A stretch of 64,000 bases of DNA from Frondihabitans sucicola. GTDB taxonomy: Bacteria > Actinomycetota > Actinomycetes > Actinomycetales > Microbacteriaceae. Within the stretch, counting starts at the first letter, position 1, and every line of letters starts with the position of its first letter. Location: positions 496,001 through 560,000 of the forward strand of contig NZ_AP027732.1 of NCBI RefSeq assembly GCF_030296615.1. The letters are read 5' to 3'. The notes under the pieces are model-generated. The model saw nothing but the letters and a program-made list of their open reading frames with translations, was not told the origin of the DNA and did not search any database. Of the stretch, positions 53,052 through 63,664 are shown piece after piece. The translations under genes were made by a program, and so were the position numbers.

Positions 53052-56000
53052 TTACTTGACGGTGGCCGCCAGGGTCGCCGCCGAGCTTCCGGAGCCGTCG
53101 TCCGCGGTGACGGTCACGCTGTACGTGCCGCGGTCGGCATACGTATGCGTGCCCGTGATCGCTCCGGTCGCCGACACCGTGGCGGTGGTGGTGGCGGAGC
53201 CGTCACCCCAGTTGACCTCGGCCGTGTAAGCACCGGCGGTGGCGGGACGACCGCCGGTCACCGTGGCCAGCCGGCCCGAGAACGGAGCGCGAGCGCGGGC
53301 CGTGAGCCCGGCGGCGGGAGCCACGGAGAGCGCCGGGACGGACACGCGGGTGCCGTCCGTGGCCACGGCGAACACGTGGATCCTGCCGACCTTCGTGATG
53401 TCGCCCGTCTGAACCGGCAGCGTCAGCGAGACCGCCTTCTTGCCGGCGGGGAGGGTGAACGGCGCCGTGGCGTAGATCGCCGCCACCGCGTCGTCGCCCT
53501 GCGAGCCTCCGCCGTAGCGGCCGTTCGACTTCGCGACGACGACGTTGCCGAACTGCGGTGACGTCACCGCAGCCGTCCAGTCACCGAACTGGATGGGGAG
53601 CGAGCCGGTGGAGCCGTCGGAGTAGGTCAGCGTGCCGACGGTGTCCTGAGGCTTCTCGTTCGCCGTACCGATCACCGAGAGCTTCGTGACGCCGTCTCCC
53701 AGGTCGAGCGGGATGACCTGACCGTTGCCGGTCGCGTTGTCGGGTTTGCCCGCCGCGACAGCCGGGAGATCGAAGGTGAGCGCGGTGCCGGGCACCGCGA
53801 CCGTCGTGCCCGGCTTGAACCCGTTGGCGGCGAGCGATGCGGCCGAGAAGGCGTTGCCCTCCCCGTCGCAGCTCCCGCCGTGACCGTCGGTCGCCAGGCA
53901 GATGCTGTCGTAGGCGCTGGTCAGCGAGGGCGCCGTCCGCGAGACCGCGATGGTCGCCGTGGTCGAGGCCATGCGCCGGCCGTCGGTGGCCGTGATGAGC
54001 ACCGTGTAGCTGCCGGCCGCCTGGAACGTGTGCGACGCGGTGACGTCGTACGAGCCGAGCGAGTTCTTCGTGAGAGTCGCCTTCTGCGGGCCCTTGCCGT
54101 CTTGGAAGTCGACGGTCGCGGTCGACGTGGCCGCCGTCGATCCTGCGATCGACGCCAGCGGCGCCGTGACGGGAGACGCCACCGAACCCGTGACCGACGA
54201 CCGCGGGGTCACCGTGAAGCCGGTCTGCTTCGCCGTCGTGTCGCTCAGCAGCTCGAGCTCCGACAGGGTCGGCGCCTTGCCGTCGGTCGTCGCGGTGATC
54301 GACAGCCGGTAGTGCGCGAACGCCGACGGGTGCGCGATCTCGAACGGCCGCGTCTGCGTCTGCCAGGGCCAGGTCTGGCCCTTGCGCTGGTCGACGGTGA
54401 TCCACTTCTTGCCGTCCGACGAGCCCTCGAGCTTCCACGCCGTGGGCGACGAGCCGGTCGCGCCGTTGGTGAGGGTGTACGACGTCACCGTCGCGGGGCC
54501 CGCGTCGGATTCGAACGAGATCGCAGGATCCGAGGTGGCGAAGGTGACGGACGAGGTCGAGTCGTCGTCGGTGAGGGCTGCGAGGTCCGTCCCGTCGTTC
54601 GACGTGACGGATCCGTTGCCGGCCTTCGTCGCATCCACCAGGGGCACCGGCGTCTTCTCCGCCTTCGGGGCGACAGCACCCCAGGTCGACGGTGTGGACG
54701 TCATCTCGAAGCGAAGCGTGCCGCCCTTCGCGACCGCGTCGGCCGACAGGGTGGTCGTCGGGAGACGGTGCCCGTTCAGCGTCGCGCCCTTGATGTAGAC
54801 GTTCGAGGCGCTGTTGTTCGGCGCTTCGATCGTCAGGCGGTGGCCGCCGAGCGGTGAGACCACGGCGTGCGTGAACAGCGGCGAGCCGATCGTGTACGTG
54901 TCTGACGCCATTGCCAGCGGGTAGAAGCCGAGCGAGGAGAAGAGGAACCACGACGACATCTCGCCGTTGTCTTCGTCACCGGGGTAGCCCTGCCCGATGT
55001 CACTGCCGACGTAGAGGCGGCGAGTGATCTCGCGCACCGCGGCCTGCGTCTTCGACGGCGCACCGGCGGCGGCGTAGAGGTAGGGGATGTGGTGCGAGGG
55101 CTGGTTGCTCATGCCGAGCTGACCCATGCGGACGTCGCGGGCTTCCAGCATCTCGTGGATGGTCCCGCCGTAGCCGCCGGGCTTGGTGGCGGTCTCGGGT
55201 GTCGCGAAGAACTGGTCGAGCTTCTTCACGAGCCCGTCGGAGCCGCCGTAGAGCGAGGCCAGGCCGGCCACGTCGAACGGGGCGTGGAAGGCGAAGTTCC
55301 AGCCGTCGGTCTCGGTGTAGGCGCCACCCCACGACTCGGGGTCGTAGTCGGCCGCCTTCTGCTGGAAGGTGCCGTCGGCGTTCTTCGCCTGGAAGAACCC
55401 GATCGACGGGTCGAAGAGCTCGACGTACTGCTTCGCCTGGGCGAGGAAGTACGTGGATTCCTCCTTGAGCTGCGGCTTGCGCGCGGCCGGCACCTTCGGG
55501 TCGGTCGCCAGCTTGGCGGCCATCTGCCCGATCCCGTAGTCGTTGATGTAGCCCTCGAGAGCCCACGAGACGCTCTCACCGGTGGTGTCGGCCGTGTAGC
55601 CGAGGAAGATGCTCGTGTCGAGACCCTTCCGCCCGACGCCCGAGTTCGGCGGCAGGACCGTGGCGTTCTTCAGGGCTGCGTCGTACGCGGACAGCGCATC
55701 GGACGTCGAGACCCCCTTGATGTAGGCGTCGGCGAAGGCGACGTCGGACGACGTGCCGGTCATCAGGTCGGCGTAGCCGGGGCTCGACCAGCGGGCGATC
55801 CAGCCGGCGTCCTTGTACTGCTGCACGAAGCCGTCCATCAACTCGCCCGCGAGCTTCGGGTAGAGCATCGAGTAGGCGGGCCAGGCCGTGCGGTAGGTGT
55901 CCCAGAAGCCGTTGTTGACGTAGACCTTGCCCTTCTTGACCTGGGCGTTGGTCGTCGTGGCGGTCGCCGTTCCGATCTGCTTCGCGACCGGGCTGGCGTA

Positions 56001-58142
56001 CTCGTACACGGGCTTCTTGGTGGTCCCGGTGTTCTCGAACTGCGAGTTCGGGTACATGTTCAGGCGGTAGAGGCTGCCGTAGGTCGTGGCAAGTTGGTCG
56101 GCGGTGGCGCCGCCCAGCTTGATCACGCCGAGGCGCGAGTTCCAGGCCTTCACCGCCGCGTCGTGGACGGACGCGAAGGACTTCCCGGTGACCTCCTGGT
56201 CGAGGTTGTTCACGGCCTGGGCGGACGAGATGAATGACGTGGCGAGACGCAGTTCGACCGTCTTGTGCTTCGAGGTGTCGAAGGTGGCGTAGCGGGCGCT
56301 GGTGCGGTTGCCGGCCGCGGCGCCGTTCGTGACGGGCTTCTGGTCGAAGCGTCCCGTGACGAACATGCGGCTCGCGCCGGTCGAGAGACCGGAGCCACCG
56401 TCGACCCAGCCGGAGACGGTGCCGTCGGCGGCGACCGTCAGGCCGGAGGTGCCGGCGACCTGGTCGACGAGAACGCTCCCCGAATCACGGGTGAAGGTGA
56501 ACTTCATGACGGCGGCGTGGTCGGTCGGCGTGACGGACGCGGTCATCCCGTTGGTGAACGTCACCGAGTAGAGGTCGGGTCGGGCGATCTCGTCGTCGTG
56601 GCTGAACTCCAGCGCCCGCTTGGAGAGAGTGGCGTCGGGAGCCGCGCCGGCGGCGCCGGGAACGGCGGGCAGGATCGCGAGCTGGTTGCGGTCCCCCATC
56701 CACGGGCTGGGCTCGTGCGAGACACCGATTCCCTGCAGCGTCGGCAGGTTGTTGGCGTCGTTGGTCGAGGCGTAGTTGTAGAGCCAGGTCTGCGACGAGG
56801 CGTCGGTCATCGGCGTCCAGAAATTGAATCCGTTCGGCAGTGCCGCCGCCGGGATGTTGTTTCCGCGGGAGAAGCTGCCGGACGAGTTCGTGCCGCGACG
56901 GGTGTCGACGTACGAGACGAGGCCGTCCTTGGTCGAGGCCTTGGGGGCGTCCGCGACGGCGATGTCGTCGAGGTAGCCCTGGAAGCTCGTCGCCGCCTTG
57001 CCGGACGGGTTGTCGTAGGTGAACAGCACCTTCGTGATCGTCTTGCCCTGGAGCTTGCCGAGGTCGATCTTCACGGAGTTCCACTGGTCGGCGTAGAGGA
57101 TCTTCGACTTCCCCTGCGCCTGCGCCGAGATGCCGTCGCCGTGCCCGTCGACGAGCCCGTACTTCGAGGCGCTGACGAGGTCGCCGTTGCTGAGCTGGAG
57201 GTCGACGGCCGCGTAGGTCGCGGGGTACTGGAGGTCTCCGCCGAGCTCGGGGAAGATCTTGTAGCTGAGCTGCGTCGCCCTGCCGACCTTGAGCTTCAGG
57301 TCGTCGTAGAGGACGTTCGTCGCGCTGGCCGCGCCGTCGGCGACGTGCTCACCGGCGTAGCGGAGCGACGCGAGGCCGGTGAAGCCCTGGCCCTTCTTGA
57401 GGTTCGGCCCGGCTGCCGGGCCACCGGCGACGACGGTCGCCATCGGGCTGGCCGGCGGGGCGGTCGTGGTGCCGTCCGAGAGACTCCAGTCGGCGAGCTG
57501 GGTGATCGCGTCGCCGGCGTTCTTCGTGATGCTGAGCCGGTACGTCGTGTACGCGGCGGGCTTGGTGACCGAGTAGGAGTCGGTGGCACCGCGGCCGCTG
57601 AACGACTGGCCGGTCTGCGTGTCGAGAGTGGTCCAGGTGCTGCCGTCGCTGGATCCTGCGACCGTGAAGTCGACCGGATCGCGACCGGAAGAGTCGTTGG
57701 CGCTCGTCAGGGAGTACTTCGCGAGGGTCTGCGCGCTGTCGAGCGTGTACGTGATCGTCGCCGTCGTCTCGAACGCGAGCCACTTGGAGGCGGCGTTGTT
57801 GTCGGCCAGGTTGGCGGCGACCTCGTCGGGCGCGTTCTCCGCGCTGGCCGTGACATCGGTCACGTGCCCGAGGAGGCTGCCGACCGGGAAGGCCGCCCTG
57901 CCGACGACGTTGACCGGGTCGCGCAGCGGCGTGCTCGTGAGCGGCTGCGCGTCGTTCGCCTCGAAGGAGGAGTGGAAATCGGCGGTCTTGCCACCGCCGT
58001 GGTGGTTCGTCGAGGCCTCGGCCGACATGGCACCTCCGCTGGTCATCAGGGCCGCGGCGGTCACGAAGACCGCCGTTCGCTGGAGGACGCTGCGCACCCT
58101 CGTCGGCCGGTCGGTTGTTGGACCCCTGCGTACTACGGACAT
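53052..58142 (-). CDS. secreted GH92 alpha-1,2-mannosidase, multidomain, 1,696 aa
   Basis: Ca2+-dependent exo-alpha-mannosidase that trims fungal mannan or N-glycans. The start MSVVRRGPTTDRPTRVRSVLQRTAVFVTAAALMTSGGAMSAEAS gives a signal peptide with a long n-region. Domains in order: F5/8-type discoidin at 90-225; jelly-roll-like region at 225-400; GH92 at about 410-1157, with GFWDTYRTAWPAYSMLYP, HHIPYLYAAAGAP and GDEDNGEMSSWFLFSSLGFYPL; a second discoidin domain at 1165-1300; a PKD-like domain to 1400; a further beta domain; a C-terminal PKD domain. There is no LPxTG, so it is probably released. A LacI-type palindrome lies 54 bases upstream of the start. Confidence 0.93.
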   Translation of the reverse strand: MSVVRRGPTTDRPTRVRSVLQRTAVFVTAAALMTSGGAMSAEASTNHHGGGKTADFHSSFEANDAQPLTSTPLRDPVNVVGRAAFPVGSLLGHVTDVTASAENAPDEVAANLADNNAASKWLAFETTATITYTLDSAQTLAKYSLTSANDSSGRDPVDFTVAGSSDGSTWTTLDTQTGQSFSGRGATDSYSVTKPAAYTTYRLSITKNAGDAITQLADWSLSDGTTTAPPASPMATVVAGGPAAGPNLKKGQGFTGLASLRYAGEHVADGAASATNVLYDDLKLKVGRATQLSYKIFPELGGDLQYPATYAAVDLQLSNGDLVSASKYGLVDGHGDGISAQAQGKSKILYADQWNSVKIDLGKLQGKTITKVLFTYDNPSGKAATSFQGYLDDIAVADAPKASTKDGLVSYVDTRRGTNSSGSFSRGNNIPAAALPNGFNFWTPMTDASSQTWLYNYASTNDANNLPTLQGIGVSHEPSPWMGDRNQLAILPAVPGAAGAAPDATLSKRALEFSHDDEIARPDLYSVTFTNGMTASVTPTDHAAVMKFTFTRDSGSVLVDQVAGTSGLTVAADGTVSGWVDGGSGLSTGASRMFVTGRFDQKPVTNGAAAGNRTSARYATFDTSKHKTVELRLATSFISSAQAVNNLDQEVTGKSFASVHDAAVKAWNSRLGVIKLGGATADQLATTYGSLYRLNMYPNSQFENTGTTKKPVYEYASPVAKQIGTATATTTNAQVKKGKVYVNNGFWDTYRTAWPAYSMLYPKLAGELMDGFVQQYKDAGWIARWSSPGYADLMTGTSSDVAFADAYIKGVSTSDALSAYDAALKNATVLPPNSGVGRKGLDTSIFLGYTADTTGESVSWALEGYINDYGIGQMAAKLATDPKVPAARKPQLKEESTYFLAQAKQYVELFDPSIGFFQAKNADGTFQQKAADYDPESWGGAYTETDGWNFAFHAPFDVAGLASLYGGSDGLVKKLDQFFATPETATKPGGYGGTIHEMLEARDVRMGQLGMSNQPSHHIPYLYAAAGAPSKTQAAVREITRRLYVGSDIGQGYPGDEDNGEMSSWFLFSSLGFYPLAMASDTYTIGSPLFTHAVVSPLGGHRLTIEAPNNSASNVYIKGATLNGHRLPTTTLSADAVAKGGTLRFEMTSTPSTWGAVAPKAEKTPVPLVDATKAGNGSVTSNDGTDLAALTDDDSTSSVTFATSDPAISFESDAGPATVTSYTLTNGATGSSPTAWKLEGSSDGKKWITVDQRKGQTWPWQTQTRPFEIAHPSAFAHYRLSITATTDGKAPTLSELELLSDTTAKQTGFTVTPRSSVTGSVASPVTAPLASIAGSTAATSTATVDFQDGKGPQKATLTKNSLGSYDVTASHTFQAAGSYTVLITATDGRRMASTTATIAVSRTAPSLTSAYDSICLATDGHGGSCDGEGNAFSAASLAANGFKPGTTVAVPGTALTFDLPAVAAGKPDNATGNGQVIPLDLGDGVTKLSVIGTANEKPQDTVGTLTYSDGSTGSLPIQFGDWTAAVTSPQFGNVVVAKSNGRYGGGSQGDDAVAAIYATAPFTLPAGKKAVSLTLPVQTGDITKVGRIHVFAVATDGTRVSVPALSVAPAAGLTARARAPFSGRLATVTGGRPATAGAYTAEVNWGDGSATTTATVSATGAITGTHTYADRGTYSVTVTADDGSGSSAATLAATVK

Positions 58143-58195
58143 CTTCGTCGCTTCTCCCGGTGTGATCTCTCAGGACATGCTCGCCGGTCGGGTTA

Positions 58196-58211
58196 ATGAC
58201 AGCGTTGTCAT
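58196..58211. promoter_or_regulatory. ATGACAGCGTTGTCAT palindrome, probable LacI operator for GH92
   Basis: A 16-bp site with perfect ATGACA/TGTCAT arms and centre GCGT. It lies 54 bases before the GH92 start on the minus strand. It differs from the site before the LacI gene (GACAGCGCTGTCAT) at one central base, which suggests both are bound by the same protein. Confidence 0.72.
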
Positions 58212-58378
58212 GCAGACTCCTGTCTACCCCCTCTCGGGGGTCGCCGTCAACCGGGATCGCCGATCAAAGGGGCAGAAGTGCCCCTGGGGCACTTGTGCCC
58301 TCGCTCGCTCTGGGGTGAGATTCCGCGGCTGATCGGGCATTAGGGTGACGCAACGGTCGCGAATCAGCGGAGGACGAG

Positions 58379-61300
58379 ATGGACGAAAAGACGCAGTGGC
58401 CACCCAGCGCCGAGGCTCTCGGCGACACGACGCTGTGCCCGTCCTGCTTCACCGAACTGATCGGCATCGCCTGCCCCGCCTGCGGCCTCCGGCTCGACGC
58501 CCCGGCCGCCGAGCGCCTGCTCGAGCACGTCCGCCACATGCTGGCGGCCGACGCGAGACGACACGCGCTCGTCGCGGAGATCCGGGTCGAGAACCTCCGG
58601 GTCGCAGAAGCCCGCAGGATCGACGCCGAGCGGGCGACCGCAGACCGACGCGCCCGCGAGCAGGCGGCGCAGGATCGAGCGGACGCGTCCGGGTGGGTCG
58701 CTGCCGCCGCGCCGCCACCCGCCTACCGCGCGACCTTCGCCCCGGCGCCGACCTCCGCCGTCGCCACCGGGCCCGTCCGTCGCCGCAGCACCGTGCAGAT
58801 CCTGCTGTTGGCCGTCGGCATCGTGCTCGTCTCCGTGACGGCCATCTTCTTCGCGCTGATCGCCTTCCTCGTCACGTCGGCCAGCGTTCGCGCGGTCCTG
58901 CTCCTGCTGATCGCCGGCGGAGTGTTCGCGACGGCCCGCGGGCTCCGCCGCCGCCTTCCCGGCACGGCCGAGGGCATCGCGACCCTCGCCATCGTGCTGG
59001 TGGCGCTCGACGGCCTCCTCGTCCGCGCCCAGGGCCTGTTCGGCTCGGGCGGCGTGGGGGCTGGCTGTTCACGGGGTTGTACGCCGGCGGGCTGGCGACG
59101 CTCGTCCTCCTGCTCGAGCGTCGCACGCGACTCCGCTCCCTGCGGCTCGGCGGCCTGGCACTCGCACCTCTGGCGACCTTCGGCATCGGCTGCGGGATCG
59201 TCTCCACCGCAGCGAGCGACGGCTCGACGAGCGCCTGGGCGGGCGCGGCCGTGACAGCCATCGTCGGCCTCGCCCTCGGCCGCTTCTCCCGAACGCCGAT
59301 CGAGATCACCTGGGCCAGGTCCGTCACGACCGCGGCCCTCGTCGGCGCCAGCCTCGCCGGGTACACGGCGGCCTCCGGCCTCGTCGGCGGCGGCTCCCTC
59401 GCGCTGCTCGTCGCGGCCGCGCTCTGGACGGGACTCGCCCTCGTCGACGGCGGCGCCGGCGTGTGGCAGGCAGGATGGGGAGCCGGGAGCGTCGGCCGGT
59501 TCGCGCGCGCGGGTCTCGGGGTCACCCTCGTGCTCGCCCTGGTCGACCTCGTCGCGCGCCTGGGCGTCGCCGGGCTCCTGGCCTGGCTCGCACCGGCGTC
59601 GACGCTGGTGGCGGCGGCGCTGGCGGCGGCTGCCCTGGCCCGCACCCGACGACTGCTGAGCCGCACGGCCGATGGTCCTTCCGACTCCGATCACCGCTGG
59701 TCCGCGTGGCCGCTGATCGCCGTCCTCCGCGGTGGCGTTGCGGTGATCCTGGTCTGCGCCGCGCTGCTCGCCGTCCCCGACCTCGTGGTCGTCCTGGTCA
59801 CGATCCTGCGTCGCACGGCGGCCTGGCTTTCGGCACCGGCGTTCGCCCGCGATCCGCTCGCGAACCCGTGGCCGGTGCCCGAGGTGCCGGGCACGGGCGC
59901 CACGTTCGTCTTCTGGGCAGCGCCGGCTCTCGCCGCGACCGCCGTCCTGGCGGTCCTCGTCCTGCAGATGCTCGACGGGAGTCTCGCTCGCCCGGCCCGC
60001 GGCTCGCTGAGCCGCGCCTGTCGCGTCGTCGCGGTCGCTCTGGTCGGGATCGCGGCCCTCGACGGTGCGATCCTGACCACTGTTCCCGCGCTCGAGACGG
60101 CGCTGCTCGGGGCCCTCGTCGCGATCGCGCTGCTCGCGATGCGCTGGCGCTCGCGCGTGAGCGGCACGCTGCGCTGGATCGGTGCAGCGATGGCGATGGC
60201 GAGCAGTCTCCTCCTGCTCGCGTCGGCAGGCGCGACGCACGACCTGTGGCCGGCGGGCGTCGTCGTCGCCGTCGTGACCCCCTGCTGGTGCGGGCGTCGG
60301 TGCGACTCGTCCCGCTGCCGCGCCTCGGACGGATCGCCGTCCGCGGCGGGCTGGGCGTGTTCGCGCTCGTCGTGGCCCTGGTCGCCGCGGGGCGCGGACC
60401 GAGCTGGGTCTCGGCCACGGCGCCCGCGCGCGACGGAGCCGTGGCGCTCAGCCTCGGGGGCCTGCTGGCCCTCGGGCTGCTCGCCGTTGCGCCGATCGTG
60501 CGGAAGCCGAACGATCCGCCGAACGCTCTCGCCGGCGCCGACGGTGCCGTCACGGCAGCGGATCGCAGAATGCGGCGCCGACGCGCACCCGGCCGAGGAC
60601 GGCTCGCGCGGGTGGAAGCGGGCTGCCTCGCGCTCACCGCGCTGATCGCGGTCGTCGTCGGCCTGACGAGCACGGCCGTGCAGACCTTCGCCGCCGGGGA
60701 GTCGGCGCTCCACCCCGCCGCCTGGGCGACTCTGCTGACGATCGTCGGCGCGGTGGGCCTGCTCTGGATCCTCCTGCCCGTCCCGGGGCGTACGCAGGAG
60801 CGGCTCGTCGCCGCCGCCCTCACACCTGCGGCGCTGCTCGGAGCCGCGGCCGGCTTCTCGCGGGCAGCGAACGCCTGGGGCGACGTCGTCGTCGCGGGAG
60901 TCGTGATCCTGCTCGCCGCGTTCGGCGCGAGCGCGTTGGCCCGGGCGACGACGCGACGGCCGGCGTGGGACGTCGTCACGGCCCTCGGTGCACTGGCTCT
61001 GCTGCCGGCCGCTCTCGCGACAGCCCACGCCTGGCTCCCTCTGCTGCTCCTGGCCGTCGCCGCGCTCGTCGCGGCCTCCGGAAACGGACCGGTGCTCACC
61101 GGATCCGCGCCCCGGCGACACCTCGCGTGGGTCGCGCTCCCCCTGTCCACGGCCGCGCTGTGGATCGCACTCGTCCAGCGGTCCGTGACGCTGGTCGAGG
61201 CGTACACGCTGCCCCTCGCCGGAGTCCTGCTGCTGCTGGCGGCGGCGCTCACGCTCTGGCGGGAGCCTGCCGTCACGAGCGCGCCCGACGACGACCGGGG

Positions 61301-62390
61301 TCTTCCGCTCGACGGACGCACGGCGCTGTTCGCCGCGGCGCTGGCCACGGGAATCCTGCCGAGCCTCGTCGTCTCGGGCGGCGGGCCCGTCGTGCGCCCC
61401 CTCCTCCTCGTGCTCGCAGGATCCCTCGCCGCCGCGCTCGTCGTCGCCGGGCCGGCGGTTCGCGCACTGGCGACTCGCGGGCCGGCAGTCCGCCTTCCGC
61501 TCATCGTCAGCGCGCTGGTCGCCGTCGGAGGGACGTCCGTCGTCCGCGGCGTCACGGCCGGCCTCGACGGTGCGGGTCGGAGCGCTGCGGCGCCCTGGAC
61601 CGCTGACGCGTGGGCCGCGGGCGGCGCCGTGATCCTGCTCGCCGCCGCCCTCGCGTGGCGCCGGGACGCTGCCGGAGGTCCGGCATCGCCGAGGACGGGT
61701 ACCTCCGTGTGGGCGGCTCCGGTCGCTGTGCTGGGGGCGATCGTCACGCTGACCGTGCCCGAGCTGGTGCTCGTGCCCGCGCACCCCGGCGAGGCGATCC
61801 GGCCGGTCGTCGTCGCCGCCGTCCTCGCCGGCGGGTCCGTGCTGGCAGCGGGCCGAGCGCCAGCCCAGGCCGCCGGCCTGCTCCGATTCGTCGCGCTGGG
61901 CGCCTCCGCCTTCGTCGTCTTCGACGCCCTGGTCGCCGGGGTCGCCCACCGCGTCGCCTTCGAGGCTCTCACCGCCCCGCTGGCGGCGGCACTCGTCGCG
62001 GCCGGGGCGCTCGACCTCCGTCGCGACGCCAGCCGTCGCTCCTGGCCGGCGCTCGGTGCGGGTCTCCTGCTCGGGCTGCTGCCGTCGCTCGCGGCGGACT
62101 ACCTCGACGTCACGGTGCTGCGCGTCGTCCTGCTCGGCGCCGCGGCGCTCGCCGTGCTCCTCGTCGGCGTGCGGGCGCATCTCCAGGCGCCGGTCGTGAT
62201 CGGCGGAGCCGTCGTGATCCTGCACGCCCTGGCGCAGGTCTGGCCCGGGCTGCAAGTGCTCTCGACCAGTGTGCCCTGGTGGCTCTGGGCGGGGGTCGGC
62301 GGCGTCCTGCTGATCGTCGTCGCGGCGACCTACGAGCGCAGGATCCAGCAGGCGCGCGCCGTGACTCGCACTCTCGCGTCACTGCGCTGA
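58379..62390 (+). CDS. giant polytopic membrane protein with N-terminal zinc ribbon (two frame breaks)
   Basis: A protein of about 1,337 residues after repair. The N-terminal 60 residues hold a CPSCFTELIGIACPACG zinc ribbon, followed by a helical Ala/Arg-rich segment. From about residue 140 to the end there are more than 30 predicted helices in pairs, rich in Leu, Ala and Val. Breaks at 59056-59060 and 60278-60282 are each one missing base; repair joins FGSGGVGGWLFTGLY and VVVAVVTPLLVRASVRLVPL. Homologues of this size occur in Microbacteriaceae as SCO-type membrane proteins of unknown role. It is divergent from the GH92 gene. Confidence 0.82.
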
Positions 62391-62423
62391 CCGACGTGTC
62401 GGAATAGTGCGGCCACCTCGGCG

Positions 62424-62439
62424 TTGCAGTAACATGCAA
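62424..62439. promoter_or_regulatory. TTGCA-N6-TGCAA dyad upstream of the LLM gene
   Basis: TTGCAGTAACATGCAA lies 22 bases before the monooxygenase start. Dyads of this form are bound by MarR-family or related regulators. No such regulator is adjacent, so the regulator is unknown. Confidence 0.5.
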
Positions 62440-62460
62440 ACGCATAGAAATGGGGACCCC

Positions 62461-63572
62461 ATGGCCACCGCAACACATCCCGACCGGATCGTGCCCGAGA
62501 TCGATCCTGCGACCGTCGAGCTCGGACTCGACACCTTCGGCGACGTGACCGAGCAGTTCGGTGGCGCTCCGCTCGCCGGACCACCGCTGACGCACGCGCA
62601 GTCGATCCGCAACCTGCTCGACCAGGCGGTCCTGGCCGACGAGGTGGGCCTCGACTTCATCGGCGTCGGCGAGCACCACCGCGTCGACTTCGCCGTCTCC
62701 GCGCCCGAGGTCGTGCTCGGCGCCATCGCGGCCCGAACGTCCCGGATCAGGATGGGCTCGGCCGTGACAGTGCTCTCCTCCGACGACCCCGTGCGCGTCT
62801 TCGAGCGCTTCGCGACCGTCGACGCGCTGTCGAGCGGACGCGCCGAGGTGATCCTCGGACGCGGCTCGTTCACCGAGTCGTTCCCGCTGTTCGGGCTGGA
62901 CCTGGCCGACTACGAGGTGCTCTTCGAGGAGAAGATCGAACTCTTCGCCGCTCTGCTCCGCGACGAGCCCGTCACCTGGGAGGGCACGAAGCGAGGAGCC
63001 CTGAACGACCAGTGGGTCTACCCGCGACCCGAGTCGGGCACGCTCACCACGTGGGTCGGCGTCGGCGGGTCGCCGCAGTCGGTCATCCGAGCGGCGCACT
63101 ACGGCATGCCGCTGTTCCTCGCGATCATCGGCGGCCAGCCCGCCCAGTTCGCCCCCTACGCCGATCTCTACCGCCGGGCTCTCGAGCAGTTCGGTCAGGC
63201 ACCGCAGCCGATCGCGATGCACTCGCCCGGGTTCATCGCGGCAACTGACGAGGAAGCGCTCGAAATCCTCTACCCGTACCAGGAGGCGCAGACCAACCAG
63301 CTCGGGCGCGAGCGCGGCTGGGGCCCTACTCGCGCGAGCAGTACCTCGCGACGGCCGCCGCCGACGGGGCGCTCTACGTCGGTTCGCCCGAGACCGTGGC
63401 GCGGAAGATCGTGCGCAACCTGCGCATCCTCGGGGCGACCCGCTTCGACCTGCGGTACAGCATGGGGCAGCTTCCGCACGAGCACCTGATGTCGAGCATC
63501 GAGCTGTACGGCCGCGAGGTGGCACCGATGGTGCGCGAGCTGTTGGCTGCGCCTGCTGCTGCGACGGTGTAG
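62461..63572 (+). CDS. LLM-class flavin-dependent oxidoreductase (one frame break)
   Basis: Luciferase-like monooxygenase using reduced flavin. ATG 62461 gives MATATHPDRIVPEIDPATVELGLDTFGDV. The core VLADEVGLDFIGVGEHHRVDFAVSAPEVVLGAIAARTSRIRMGSAVTVLSSDDPVRVFERFATVDALSSGRAEVILGRGS is typical of the bacterial-luciferase TIM barrel. The frame breaks at the run of four G at 63320-63323; repair gives GWGPYSREQYLATAAADGALYVGSPETVARKI and ends APAAATV at TAG 63570-63572. The repaired length is about 370 residues. The substrate is unknown. Confidence 0.9.
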
Positions 63573-63587
63573 CGCTCGGCCGCACGA

Positions 63588-63605
63588 GGGCGTGTCTGCC
63601 CCAGA
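63588..63605. repeat. possible remnant of the CTAGGGCGTGTCTC element
   Basis: GAGGGCGTGTCTGCCCCAGAC resembles the left end of the elements at 5443, 5488 and 44497, lying just after the monooxygenase stop. No right end is seen in the next 60 bases. It is a possible solo end. Confidence 0.4.
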
Positions 63606-63664
63606 CCCCGGGTCATGGACACCGCTCTCGTCTGCGGGCCAAAGCCGCACGCACGCACACGGGT

